Origin: Euonymus europaeus
Taxonomy: Eukaryota; Streptophyta; Magnoliopsida; Celastrales; Celastraceae
Assembly (NCBI GenBank): GCA_963580455.1
Contig: OY756957.1
Span: forward strand, 22,671,001 to 22,735,000
Direction of reading: 5' to 3'
Length of the DNA stretch: 64,000 bases
The notes beneath the pieces were generated by a model. That model did not search any database, had not been told where the DNA came from, and saw only the letters and a list, made by a program, of their open reading frames with translations. Below are positions 1 through 12,959 of the stretch, piece after piece. The position numbers and the translations under genes are program-made. How positions within the stretch are numbered: the stretch's first letter is position 1; each line of letters opens with the position of its first letter.

Positions 1-1912
1 TTCTTTGGTAACCAAACAACCCTAAGTCTTTTACTTGCCTATTCTGAACTGTTTTATATATTCTTGAGCGAGTTTTTGTGTTGATAAAATTCATGCATTG
101 CACTTTGAGGGTATTCTTGTATGTTCTTGAAGCTTGAAGACTTCAGTGTGACTCTGGAGCATCGTTGAAAGAATCTACTTGTGGTTGGATATATCGAGTG
201 AATCAAGCAAGAAACTAGTGTAGGTGATATGGATCCTAACTCTATGGACATTCTTGTAACCCTTTGTGAATAGTGGATTGCTTCCAAGGTTGGTAGCTAA
301 AAACACCCGAGGTTTTTTTTTTCCCTGGATTGAGTTTTCCTCGTAAATATCGTTCGCACTATTTGATATTTTAGTATCCATATTTTTTCATTTGTTCATA
401 TTTATGTCCCTTTTAGAAAGTGTTGGTTCATAAAAATTGGAGTCTAAATGGGTCCCTGAAGGCTATCTTAAAGTTAGGTCTGAAAGTCCAAAAAGAAGCA
501 GGATTCCTATCTATAGACCGGGCCTCTAGGAGTTCATAACTTTAGCATATGACTCCCAAATTGAGTAATTCAAAAGCACAGACTTATCTACACATCTAGG
601 GATACAACTTTGATGGAGATTTTTCCTCTAGAATATGCTTCGTTTAGCCTATAATTCAGTTGCGAAATCGTGGACAGATTTTTGTTTCCAAAACAATCAA
701 GAAAATAAAGTGATTTTTGGAGTCTTGAATTAGGATTTCTTATGAGATGTGGTAGGTAATTAATTTTATAAGGGGGTGTGGCAAGAAGTAAGGACACGCC
801 ATTTTTCCTAGTTTTGAGTTTAGAATTGCCTAAGCCATGAACGACTAATTCCCTTTATTTGGTTCAAGGCATTCTAGTTGGTTAATGATTTTTGTGAGAC
901 TTGATTTGATTTTTTAATACTAATTTATATTCAAATGTTATGTGTCTTTGATTTCATTGAGAATATCACATGGTTTATTAATTAAAGTCCACGTTAATTG
1001 ATGGTCTATGTAATGAATGCTAGATCGAATTCTGGGGGCAAAACTTTGGAGTGTCACAATTTCATCCTTCTTGGGAATATTGAGTTTAATTGATTGAATA
1101 GTCATAAAATAGTAGGAATGAATAAGTTCACCTGAAAAGCTATTTTACTTTCTTACGACGGACCTGATTCATAAGGAGGAGGAGGTGATTGATGAACATT
1201 TTTTACTTTTGTAGGTAATTCTTTTTCTAAAACATTCACTGCCAATTCTTTTTTCTTTCCTATAAAGAGAAAGTGTATGTCAAAATAAATATAAGCTAGA
1301 ATGATTAGATATTGTAGAAAATAACACTCACATGCCTTTTCAAGATAACTAACAACTATAATTTGTCCAATTATTTTTTGCGTAATGAATGAATACTGTC
1401 AATGCATATTTTATATATGACACTAATAACAATTTTAAGTTTCTCGTATACTTACATGTGAAATATAACTTGTAATCTACTCGATCAGGAAGCTCATTAT
1501 GCTGGATAAAGGAGAATTTCTCGAAAGCAATTGAATCATAATTATCTCTGATTTCATTTATCTTTGTATATGGTCCAATACGGATAGCATAAAGATGATT
1601 TGTTGCATGATAAAGATGATTATTATGAATAACAATGAAGTTATGTAAGGCTTATATTTTGCTTTCTTTGATTTAGCACCGAAAATGTTCACTCTCATTT
1701 TTGGTAATAGTTGCTTGTATTGTATTGTAATGCCCTTGAATTTAAATCAATAATAATTATTCTATATTTCTTTGGAAGGACGATAAGATAAATAATAAAA
1801 TGTTCATGTCAAATCTGTTGATCAAGGAAAAGAAACTCAAGATTTATTAACTCATCACTTATTAGCAGATTTGTATAGCATTCCAGTTCATTATTACTCG
1901 AACTTCTATCCT
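1..1912. other. AT-rich spacer without a recognisable gene
   Basis: All six frames are short and unconvincing. The stretch at about 200-370 (a tract reading like the 3' part of a plant LTR, followed by a T-rich run) may be a retrotransposon remnant, but I found no paired LTR, primer-binding site or protein domain. The rest is AT-rich sequence with no supported feature. Confidence 0.4.
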
Positions 1913-2050
1913 CTAGTTTCGATGTTTTGTGAAAAGCTCACACAACCATTATATCTGCATATTAATACCCAATTTGTATTAAAGTATAAAGAAAAATCAT
2001 AATTAAAATAAATGAATTTATAAGTTGTGAAGTAAATTTTATCCACCTTT

Positions 2051-2652
2051 CTACAGATCATCAAAAATCTCATGGAACACAACATTTCTTGTATAATCCT
2101 TATTTTTCATCGTCGTCAGCTAGAACAATTTTTGACCTTGATTGGATGTAACTCGTGATAGAGCAACATATAATTGACTATGAAAAAATATAGGTTGTGG
2201 AAGATAAATCCCAACCTTATTTAATGTTTGTCCTTCATTGTCATGCTCTAACATAAGTTTCTCAAGTTCATACAATACTTGATTTTGGAGTTCATTTTAC
2301 GAAATGTGCACTTTAGCCAATTGTAAATTATGTTTCAGTTTGTATAAGATGTCATCTAACAAATCTATCAAATGTTTTTCCCATAGTGTAGAAGGATCAA
2401 AAACCTCACAAAATATATTGCAAATAACATTTGCATTTCTGAAGCATTTGCCCATTGAGAAATTTCCACTAACACCGTAGTCCATTCTTTATCATCTCCT
2501 ACTAAACCATCAGTAATACATGCAACTTGAACTGAAGAGTAGAGAACGTTTTCTACAGTTTTAATGTTATCATAGTTTTTGGCTCCTTTAACAATGTTAA
2601 AAAGCATCCTCAGAAAATACAATTCCCCTAAAATGGGATGTACATAATTCAA
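2051..2652 (-). pseudogene. Helitron PIF1-like helicase, C-terminal remnant
   Basis: This is a broken C-terminal part of the SF1B helicase of plant Helitrons, which would unwind DNA during rolling-circle transposition. The first part (2652 to about 2368) reads GELYFLRMLFNIVKGAKNYD, a typical Helitron helicase stretch. The next piece continues in another frame (FCEVFDPSTLWEKHLIDLLD, about 2297-2430), so a frameshift lies between them. The last piece (about 2250-2051) contains motif VI-like sequence, QLYVALSRVTSNQGQKLF, followed by an in-frame stop, then the usual C-terminal NVVFHEIFDDL and a stop at 2051-2053. The segment between the GELYFL part and motif VI is far too short for a whole helicase, and no Rep/HUH nuclease domain is visible. 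It cannot encode an active enzyme. Confidence 0.85.
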
Positions 2653-4040
2653 TCTTCCTATGCAACATCATTTTTATCTTTTCTTCCACATTTTTTTTAT
2701 TCTTTTCCCACACACATTCTATCAAGAATATTAAGTTAAATGTATTTGTTTAGGGAAAAAGTTACTTGTTCTCATTCATTATGTAAACATTGGTCTTTCA
2801 ACACTATCAATGCTCAATACATCCTCAATATTCACACTTAAACCCTGGCAATCCAAGATCATGCAGGGTATTATGATTAGATGATTTTCAAGATGACGTA
2901 GAATTGTCCATCACATCAACATCTCTGTTCGATGTACCAGCCTCTGTTAGTAACATCTGTCTCTTAAAATTTTAGTAACATCTGTCTCATTTTGTTTTCA
3001 TTTATCCGATGGCTTTTTTAGCTCTTCTGGCTCTACTAAGTTCATGAGAACTACAAACCATTTTTTTTTTGGAGAAGGGAGATGGCCGGAGAAGCACAAG
3101 TCAATACAAAAAATAATTCAAATGTAATCTCATCAAATCTATATAATGTAGGAAAACAAAGTTGCAAAAGTAATCACTAACCTCTGCATAATTCCTTCCT
3201 AACTAATGATCAAATCACTTTCTATAAAATAACAAAATACATAAAAATGATAATTAACAAGACAAAAATATATATAACAACAATAGAAGATAAAATAATC
3301 AAATAAACAATATCACTTTTTCATCTAATAAATTAAATAAAGACAATGTGTATTATAGTCCACCCATCAAGAAGTTGACATCCGTCAACTAAAAACCCAC
3401 ATCAACCAAAAAATCAATGAAAATCCACTTGATCCAGTGAGTCTTTATTGTGTCTAAACCTAAATGGAAAGATGACCCTCAAATTAATGATATTTAGAAT
3501 TTACAATTGAATATTCAGTCAACCTACCTTACACCTACATCAAGGTAAATATCAATGACAATCCATCCGATCGAGCAAAACAAATATTTTCTCTCCCTTA
3601 ACACACGTTAATTCTATCGACATTTTGATATGCAATCAACCACAAATGGTGCGCTCTCTATTTCTCGATATTTACTAGAATATTTTACTTAGATTCTTAC
3701 ACTTACATCTATATTGAATGAATCGATCCTAAGCATTCTCAATCGTGCTTAAACCTACATCGACCACTAAAACCAGTGACAATCAATTCAATTGAGTAAA
3801 AAGAATACTAGTTTCTATCCACATTTCAATGCGCAATCGACCACAAATTGCATGCTCTCCCCATTACATCTATATTGGATGAATCTATCATGAGGATTCT
3901 CAATCAAGCTTAAACCTACATCGATAAAAAAAAACCAATCATCATCCATTCAATCAAGTGATCCCCTGAAGTCATGAATTCGATTTTAAGGGTTAAGCAA
4001 TTTGAAGATGCAAATTACATCCAAAGAAAGTGATTTGAGC
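2653..4040. other. Non-coding Helitron body with degenerate repeats
   Basis: No gene is visible. From about 3395 to 3960 a loosely conserved block recurs about four times (near 3395, 3530, 3755 and 3910). It reads roughly as 'cctacatcga...aaccaatgacaatccattcaatcaagtga', sometimes followed by 'gcaatcgaccacaaattg'. The copies diverge too much to give an exact period by eye. The block probably belongs to the Helitron body. Confidence 0.4.
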
Positions 4041-4120
4041 AAACTTAGGCCTACAAACTAATCAATCTGAACATAGATCAAAAATACAATTGTGAAACTA
4101 ATACCAAAAGTAGATATAGC
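4041..4120. repeat. 80-bp tandem repeat, copy 1 (left of CACTA)
   Basis: This unit begins AAACTTAGG and ends GTAGATATAGC. The same unit recurs directly to the right of the CACTA element (13390-13469), with a third partial copy at 13470-13530. The CACTA element therefore split a pre-existing tandem array exactly at a unit boundary. Confidence 0.8.
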
Positions 4121-4123
4121 AAA

Positions 4124-4570
4124 CACTACAAGAAAATGATAAATTACCGACGGAAATTTCCGTCGGTAAAAATCTTATACCGTCGGTAATTAAAATTACC
4201 GACGGTTTACCGACGAAATATTTTCGTCGGTAAATCGCTCGTCGGTAAATAATTACCGACCAAAAATACAATTCGTCGGTAATGTACCGACGAAATTTTT
4301 GTCGGTAATAAACACCCTTTCTGACTGCAAATTCATCTGTTTTGGAGGCAGTTTGGCGACCAAAATATTTGTCGGTAATCCGTCGGCAATATTATTTAAA
4401 TATATTTTTGAAAAAATTAAATTTTCGTCGGTAATCCGTCGCTAATATTATTTAAAATAAATTATTCATATTTAATTTTCGTCGGTACTTTGTCGGTAAG
4501 TTCATTTAAAATAATTATTTTTAATTTAATTTTCGTCGGTAATTCGTTGGTATTTTTTTTTAACCAATCA
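4124..4570. repeat. CACTA left sub-terminal repeats
   Basis: At least ten copies of a TACCGACGGAAAT/CCGTCGGTAA-type motif occur in both orientations, many as short palindromes (for example 4145-4170). In En/Spm elements such repeats bind the TNPA protein and bring the ends together; that role is inferred from the family. The matching array is at 12960-13389. Confidence 0.9.
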
Positions 4571-4783
4571 TCAAAACTTCAAAATAACTAATATTAACCT
4601 GAAATATATATATATATTTATTAAAATAAAAATCCATAAAAAAAACGTGCTCAACGTGTAAAATTTATGCAATCCAGAATAATTATTAAAATGCAAGAAA
4701 AGTATATAATACAACAGTATACGTAAACGTATAATACATAAATGTACTCACATAAAAGAAAATAACGTATATATCGTAAAAAA

Positions 4784-6946
4784 CTAATCCCGCGCATCCG
4801 GAGACGATGATGGACGGGGCAAGATCTGACCCGACTGAAAGAGAACTGCGGTAACCTGCTCCATACGCTCCTGCATCTGTGACATACGCTCCTGCATCTG
4901 GACAAGACGATCCTCCATCTGCTTTCTCATCTCCTCTCTCTCTTCCTGCATATTCTGGCGCACCTCTGAAATCCGATCCTGAATGATGCCCTCCAAGTCA
5001 CTTTCTGTAGCAGGAGACTGTGCCGTCGATGTTGAGGCCGCTGAATGTCCATAATATGCTGAGGCTTGCGAACCTACACCATAGACCCTCCTCCTTTTCT
5101 CTCCGCCCACAGCCTCGTAATAAAGAGCCCTCTCATCGACTGTGCGTGGATTAGAGGACCCCGGCTCGGGCTGGGACTGCGTGATGCGTAATGACTCGAT
5201 TGCCTCCTGTGTTATTGGAAAAATAACGTAATAGACAATTACAACACAATAATCAGAATCAACAAATTTAACAAAATTTCGACAGAGTCTCCCCCATATT
5301 TTGGATAAACTCAACCTGTAAACATGTTTAAAAACACTTCAAATATTCACATAAAGTCATTCTCCAACATCCAGCACTACTCCAAAAACACAACCATTTA
5401 TCCAGCAAACCAATATTCTCACATTATCCAACAAATTCCTTACGAGAAGATCTAAAAATCAGCTTTAATCTTTAATAATAAATTAAAAAAATAGCACATA
5501 TGAGAAGTTAACCAACTAGTCCAACTCATCTTTAGTATGAAACCTTATACAATAAACTTACATGCATATGTTGGGACCTCTCTTGTGTTATTGGAAAATT
5601 AACATAATAGGCAATTACAATACAATAATTAGAATCATCACATTTAACAAAATTTCGACAGAGTCTCCTCTATATTTTGGATAAACTCAACCTGTAAAAA
5701 TGTTTAAAAACACTTCAAATATTCACATAAAGTCATTCTCCAACATCCAGAACTACTCCAAAAACACAACCATTTATCCATCAAACCAATATTCTCACAT
5801 TATCCAACAAATTCCTTACGAGCAGATCTAAAAAGTAGCATTAATCTATCTTTAATAATAAATAAATAAAAACAGCACATATGAGAAGTTAACCACCTAG
5901 TCGAACTCCTCTTTAGTATGAAACTTTATACAACAAACTTACATGCATATGTTGGGACTTCTCGTCGCAGTAGCTCTATCGGTCATGACCCTTCGTGTGC
6001 GTATATTCGAATAGCTCAATGGGTCCTATCTCTTGTCCAGATAACCTCGACTAAAAATATATTAATTTGTTAATATAAAATATTGCATATAACAGAATTT
6101 AAGAAACAGAAAATAATACAACTTACCAATCTTAACGCATGCGTAGCATGCGTCACAGATCCACCTGTGTGAGTGCCACCACGCAGCCTATTGGCAGCAT
6201 TCCTTCTGGAACGCGCAACATATGCCTCCTCACTCCAGTCGCGTTGCCAGCTTGTCCATGTCTCCTCAGGAATGAAGAGAGGTCTCGGTTTTCCCTTTAA
6301 ATCGCTAAGCATGTCGCTGTAGCGTTTAGATGCCTTCTTTTTCCAAGCGATCCTCACTAATCCATCGATCGCCTGATCCCATGTAAAATATTTCTGAAAT
6401 TGGAAACATTAAAAAATGTGTTAGTTTCTTTTAAATTAAGTAGAACAAGTTATGTAGATTACACTTATATAAAATGAAAAAAATTAGAATTAGAAGATAT
6501 CAAAATACCATAAACTCATCAAAATATAGAGCCTTCGTTGCAGGTGTAACCTTCTTCCAAGCTGAGCCAGCAACGTCCAAACGCTCCTCAAATATCTTTC
6601 TAATCCTCCGAGAACAGGGTTCGGAAGGATTCAACCTGGAGAAGGAAAAAAATATAATTAATAGAAAGAAACACATAAAAATGCTTGAAACTCTAGAAAA
6701 AATAATAACCACTCACTCTCCTAGTCGTACAGTGATCACTGTACGCTGATCTGGGCCAACAGTCGAGGAGGATGGAGCAAATGTAGATGCACTACCCACA
6801 TTTGGTGTATCTGGTTCACTCGGAGGGATCAAAGGAAACTCTGGTGTTGATGGGGAAGATCCTCCACGACCTCGACCTATCGACGATGACGTCGATGGAG
6901 AGACTCCCCCTACAAAAGAACGACGTGACCCTCCACCTCTAGGCAT
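4784..6946 (-). pseudogene. CACTA TNPA-type gene (Ptta/En/Spm family), one nonsense codon
   Basis: Five coding exons can be joined with correct GT..AG borders and phases: 6946-6717, 6635-6509, 6393-6127, 6050-5943 and 5206-4784 (1155 nt). The product would be the DNA-binding accessory protein that recognises sub-terminal repeats. It starts with a Gly/Ser/Pro-rich segment (MPRGGGSRRSF), then the family core (WKKKASKRYSDMLSDLK and ELFEYTHTKGHD). It ends in a heptad-like coiled coil with repeated MQERM units. An in-frame TAG at 5978-5976, right after THTKGHDR, breaks exon 4. The start codon follows an apparent splice acceptor, so leader exons upstream are likely. It lies downstream of TNPD on the same strand, as in En/Spm, where alternative splicing of one transcript yields both proteins. 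Confidence 0.85.
5208..5960. repeat. 376-bp direct tandem duplication in the TNPA gene
   Basis: Copy 1 starts at 5208 and copy 2 at 5584 (period 376). They share long blocks such as 'tttaacaaaatttcgacagagtctcc' and 'acatgcatatgttggga'. Each unit contains the whole last intron of the TNPA gene plus the end of exon 4 with its GTAAGT donor. The donor-side sequence is therefore present twice (near 5560 and near 5942). Confidence 0.9.
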
Positions 6947-7019
6947 ATCTGTGAACATGACAAATTTCTTAAATTAGTATAAGGAAGAATCAACATATCA
7001 AAAATTAAGAGTACTAACA

Positions 7020-10000
7020 CTAGTCATCGTCGTCCTCTTCATCATCTAATTCAAACTCATCTTCAACAATTAACTCATCATTTGACCCCGAATCAAGTTC
7101 AGCCTCCTCCTCATCGTCATCATCTTCATCTAGTTCTAATAAAGAACCATTTGTATCGTTTAGTGGACCGGGAGCAACATCATCGCTAGCACATACTGGT
7201 TGCAACCCCGATTGCTCCTCTTGAAAGGCTGATGATATCACAGTACTATTGCTAGTTGTTGATGTAGGCAGATCAACAATTGGTCTAGCCTTAATTTTAC
7301 AAACTGCTAACCATTCACTTGTGTCTCGCCTTAAGCTCGGATAAGGTACAAAATATACTTGTTCGGCTTGCATTGCTAGAATAAAGGGTTCATACTTGTT
7401 GAAACGTCTTCTCTGGTTGACCTCCACGAGATTACCTTGAAGATGAACTTTCGTTCCAGTATTGGGAGTAGGATCGAACCAATCACATTTGAACAATACT
7501 GTTCTTTTGACTGGTAGCCTAGGGTATTCCAAGATTAGTATCTCATTTATCATACCATAGTAATCACTACTCGTCTCACAATAATTCGTCCCCTTAATGC
7601 ACACTCCACTATTGACAGTCGCTTTTTGTGATCCATGAGTTGTTGTGTGAAATTTGTAACCGTTTACGAAGTAAACTGGAACGGATTTCACGTTTCTTAA
7701 AGGCCAAAGAGCGAGGTCCTTAATGAATTGGTTGGAAATGCCATTCATGGGATCAAGTGCCTGAACCATAAAGAAGAACAAATCAAATTGCACATTTATA
7801 GTAATTGAAAAGCAAAAGTGTTCGGGTTATGAAGATCTTACATATTGCCTAAACCAAGATGGAAATTGATTCTCTAATGCCGCATCAACCAAAGCCTCAT
7901 TTACGATTCCATCACCTCGTAAGTAGTTGATATAAATACTTCATGTCCAAAAAAAATACAAAAATTAGATTATTTGATCAAAATATAGGTTCTTGTCCAT
8001 TTGTTGAACAATTATGTATTGAAAACTTACTTCACATATGGCTCAATCTCTTGACAATTAAGAAGAATGTAGGACTGAGCTGCCAATAGTTCTCTCTCCT
8101 CAAGTGGCCTGATCTTTGATCTTCCATATGCTCGACCCGGATGAGTAAATATAGAAAGATTCCCTTCAACCGTCTCCACATCACCCCCATCATCATTCCG
8201 AGGCACTTTCCTGTGTCTAGTGTGTACGTGAGGCTCAAAATAGAAAGAACAAAAACTCGTAGTTTCTTCTACTAAATATGCATTACATATCGATCCTTCA
8301 ACTCTAGCTTTATTTTTCACATTTTGTTTCAAGTGTCGAAGGAATCGTTCGAATGGATACATCCACCGATACTGAACTGGGCCTGCTATTCTTGCTTCAT
8401 AAGGCAAGTGAACTGGTAGATGCTCCATTGAGTCAAAGAAGGCAGGAGGAAATATTCGCTCCAATTTACATAGAATAATGGGAATTTCCATCTCCAATCT
8501 CTTCATCTCCTCCACTCTCAGTGAAGAGCATGTCAATTCCTTGAAGAACAAGCTCAACTCTGTCAATGTTTGCCACACGTTACTCGGCAGCAATTCACGA
8601 AATGCTATTGGAATCAACCGTTGCATGAACACATGACAATCATGACTTTTCATCCCAAAAAGCTTATACTTTTTCATGTCCACACATCGGCCCATGTTTG
8701 ACACATATCCATCTGGAAATTTCAGACTTGTAACCCATTCACAAACTGCTTGTTTGCTAGCCTTATCCAAACAGTAACACGCCTTCGGATATTTTCCCGT
8801 TTCAGGATTAACTTCTAACTCTTTTCGGCGGCATATTACTTTCATATCATCTCGTGCCTTGGCGTTATCTTTTGTCTTGCCTTCAATGTTCATGACAGTG
8901 TTAAAAATATTTTCAAAGACATTTTTCTCAATGTGCATCACATCCAGATTGTGGCGAATGAGGTTAGTTCTCCAATAAGGTAAATCCCAAAATATGCTAC
9001 GCTTCTTCCAACCACAAATTGAAATTCTATTCATATGTTGATTCCACTGCTCTCCACCCTCCTCAGTGACTTTCTCCAACCCAAATGCACATATACGATT
9101 ATATATCTCCTCGCCAGATCTTACTGGTGGTGCCATTTCAGTGACAACCATATTCTTTCTAAACCAGTTCTTGTTCCTTCTAAACGGATGGTTTATTGGT
9201 AAAAACTTGCGGTGGTTGTCAAACCACGATGTCTTACGTCCTCTTTGAAGAGTAAATGCTCCAGAATCTTCCATGCAATATGGACAAGCTAACTTCCCAG
9301 CCGTACTCCAACCAGACAACATCGAGTATGCTGGAAAGTCACTGATAGTCCACATAAGAGCAGCTCGTAGCTGAAAATTCTGCTTCAAAGATACATCCCA
9401 TGTCTCAACACCATCCTCCCACAACATGCACAATTCATGAATCAATGGCTGTAGGAAGACATCTATTTTATGTTTAGGATTCTTCGGTCCAGGCACAATC
9501 ACCGTCAGAAACATAAATTCATCTTTCATACACATCCAGGGAGGTAAATTGTATGGAGTGACTATCACTGGCCATGATGAATATTGTTGGCCCGATTGGC
9601 CAAAAGGTTGAAAACCGTCTGTGCATAAACCAGCCTCACATTACGGGCTTCGCTCGAAAATACTTTTTGAACTCGGTTGAAGTGTTTCCATGCCTCTGAA
9701 TCCGAAGGGTGACACATTACTCCCTCTTCTTGGTCATGGTTATCATGCCACCTCATGTGCTCTGCTGTGGCTGCTGAAGCATACAATCTCTGTAGCCTCG
9801 GTGCTAAAGGAAAGTAGTACATCTTTTGGTGTGGAACCTCCTTCTTTTGCCCCAAATCCCTTCTTCTTCTACTCTGAAAACGAGGGTACTGACAGAATTT
9901 ACAACTTCTCAAGTCAATGTCATTGCCCCAATATATCATGCACCCATTCAAACAACAATGTATCTTCTCCACCGGAAGCCCTAATCCTTGGACAAACTTT

Positions 10001-10638
10001 TTAGTGCTATAAAAGCTATCTGAAAGTGTGTTGTCCTCCGGTAATGCATCTTTAAATAATCTAGTGATTGCATCATAGCAATTCTCCAACAAATGATATT
10101 CAGACTTAATGCTCAGCAACCGTGCCATAGCCGATAGTTGAGAGACTGTTTCACACCCTGGCCACAATTCTTGCTCCGCTCCTTGCAGCATGTCATACAA
10201 TTTTTGTGCATTTGGGTTCGGAGATTCCTCAATATTTGATGGATCAAAGTTCGGGCCAGCTGCATCCATCACCATTGTGTGGTAAGGATTAGGGATCTCC
10301 ACATCTGATCTTGCAGACGCAGACGCAGACGCAGACGCCCACGTGTTAGTGTCTCCGCCATCATCAGTCCCTGCTCCAAAATAAGATTCTCCATGACGAG
10401 ACCATATGTAATAATCCTGCACGAATCCCTTCTTCAAAAGATGGAGATGCACTTCTTCTGGTTCCCAAAATCTACGGTTATGGCATCGTACACATGGACA
10501 TCTAATCTTACTTCCATCCATGTTCTCTGGTTGAGAACGAGCATAGGCAATGAAATGTTGCACCCCCTCTATAAATTCCTGATTGAGAAGTCCATCAATT
10601 AGCCTAGCATACATCCACGACCTATGCATGCTTGACAT
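7020..10638 (-). pseudogene. CACTA TNPD-type transposase (tnp2 family), one frameshift
   Basis: The product would be the catalytic transposase acting on CACTA ends in the nucleus. Coding exons are 10638-8031, 7938-7842 and 7760-7020, with matching splice phases. Domains in order: the transposase-associated Cys/His domain (HRSWMYARL... CPCVRCHNRRFW), the tnp2 transposase core (C-terminal part from IVTPYNLPPWMCMK), a DUF4218-type domain (MKSHDCHVFMQRLIPIAFRE), and a DUF4216-type domain in the last exon. The gene ends in a run of Asp/Glu. One base is missing near 9631: the N-terminal frame runs out at 9565, while the downstream frame is open from about 9630 onward without a stop. A hexamer repeat (gcagac, about 10313-10337) encodes an Ala-Ser run. 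The start at 10638 was chosen because a splice acceptor lies just before it, near 10657. Apart from the frameshift it is full length. Confidence 0.93.
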
Positions 10639-10656
10639 TTTTTTTCTTTCTAACAA

Positions 10657-12959
10657 AAGGTTAAAAAACAAGGTATTAGAGACATTAGTACTCTTCCTTG
10701 TGGTACAAAAACATCACATGTTGCTATAGAATTCAGAGAAATCAAAGCACAAGCATGCATGGGAAATAAAAGAAAGTAGCCTCATTTGGCCATATTTTCT
10801 AATTTAAGCCTCTAGTCCACTGAGTAAGCCATTTACTGTTTAGGTCCCTAACAAATGAGAATTTTATGCATTTAAAACATTAATTACTACCAGCAACATT
10901 TGATATTTTTCAGTATACATAAATGCATACACTTTAATCAAGGAGAAATCAAAGAATTTTGATTAATATGTGCTTTCAACCAATAAATTTTCAATCTTAT
11001 CAAAAGAACTTACTTAACCACCACACTTATAATAATTTCTTGCTAAAGTTGTTATCTAACCAAGAGAGGAAATTAATGGGGCCACACATACATATTATAG
11101 TTAAGACATGAACGGAAAACTATAACCTACTGTGGAAGGAAAAAAAGTAACAATTAAAGAAGATTAAAGGTATAAACAAAGGACTGAAATTTATAGTATT
11201 AAAATCTATCTCAATAGTCATCATATGATTGAAAAAAAAAATCTCTTTAACTCTCTAAAACATCAATCCAAATTGCTGCCAAATAGCCCCTCAAGTTGTA
11301 CAATTGAAAAAATTACAGAGACTCACACAGAGGACATAAACAAGTAACTTATGTCTTCTTCACATTATGTTTGTGGGAACTTCTTGACCAGTGATATTTC
11401 AGCATTCATTGAGTTCAATTCCCTTTTTTTTCTTGGCTACGTATATATTTATAGAGGTATATATTAATGGTCATTCAAGATATACATATATATATACACA
11501 CTATATCACTACCTTCTAACTGTGGCAAAGCTGTTGCTATAGGCTTAATTACCACTACCAACTCTTCACAACCCTAACGTCTAAGGTGGGTGGAAGTTCG
11601 CTATACCTATATGCATTATTTTCTCCAAACGCAATCAAGGTAGTAGTACTTGAGAACCTATCACCAAGAGATGCAAAAAGAAATGAGAAAATCCATGCCA
11701 AATTGCAGCTATATTTTGTTTTTCAGTAATACTTTCCATCCCAAGACGACTAATGTGATAAAGTACATAAAATTTAAGAAAGGCAATGAAAACAGAACCG
11801 AAAAGGATATAAAATGATAAAAAAAACAGAACAACATGGAGTTTCAAGATGGAGCTTGCATATTAGTCATAACATGATGTGTCAAGCTTATCCAACTAAT
11901 AGAAAATTGAAAAGTTTAGTACAACACAATATGTAAGATTAAAAAGTCACACGAATTCAGGGAAGTTTCCAATACAGGAGAATGTAACAAAAACAAATCA
12001 ATAAATAAAAAATTAGCCACAGAATTGGATGCCTAACCTGATCAGACTAGAGCAGCAGTAAAAGGAGGCGGTGAAAGTGCCCTGAAAATGAAGACGAAAC
12101 TTAAGAAAAAATAGATTTTGAATAGATGAACAACCAATGTAAGAAATGTTAACGGCTAATTCAAACCCATTGAAAGAGAATGAACGTGATCATGAGTTCA
12201 TTATCAAAGAGTATAAAATAACAGGCACTCGTTAAGATTGCACTTGCATCTTTTGTATTCCCGAGCCCATGTAATTTTGACAAAAAATAAATAGAACTTA
12301 TACCACAAAAAGAGTGAAATGCTTGTAACACAGAGACCATTATGACCATGAGTTTCACAAGTCATAGAAACTATGCAACCAATAAAGACAATGAAATAAG
12401 CCAAACCGATTAAAATTCAATAAATGGAGTTTCCAAATATAAAACAAAACAGACCCCTGGTTTTAGACCTTTTAGTTTGGACCTAATAGGTATTCGTCAT
12501 TCCTTCAAACAGTGACGAAATTAAGATCTAGCTAAAAGTGAAGGCTAGGGAGAGTGCTTTCAGAGTTAAAAAAACTAGTGTAAGTAAAAGAGTCCATTCC
12601 AAAACAGAAGGAACTAAGAACAACAGCACTCAAAAACGCATGAATCAAAAACCCTAACCAACTCTCTCATCTCTTAATCTCTCCCTGTGTTTCCCTCTCC
12701 GCGCGACGAACCAAAGCATAAGACAAACCCACAAATGGCAGAACAAATTAACAAACTATAGACGAGAGACGAAGCATAAGCATACTTTACCTGAAATGTG
12801 CGAACCAGTGATTGTGTGGAGAGGATTCTCCAATGCGATTTCTGCAGCGACTCGTGGGGGATAGTGACAATATGTGCCGGAGAGGATGGAAAGAGGCAGA
12901 GAGAACGCAGGTTGTGTGTATTGGTGAGTTAGGGTTTTTTTAAAATAATTAGGAAACTT
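10657..12959 (-). promoter_or_regulatory. CACTA leader region with likely non-coding exons
   Basis: No protein is visible here. On the minus strand a GC-richer block (about 12930-12791) ends in a clear donor, TTTCAG|GTAAAG. A short segment at about 12081-12039 is bounded by CATTTTCAG and GATCAG|GTTAGG. A further acceptor lies at about 10657, just before the TNPD start codon. These fit leader exons of the transposase transcript whose promoter is in the right terminal region. The exon assignment is inference. Confidence 0.45.

Noticed and set aside
9690..10004. 104-codon plus-strand frame
   Set aside because: It is the complement of the well-supported minus-strand TNPD coding exon and shows no domain of its own.
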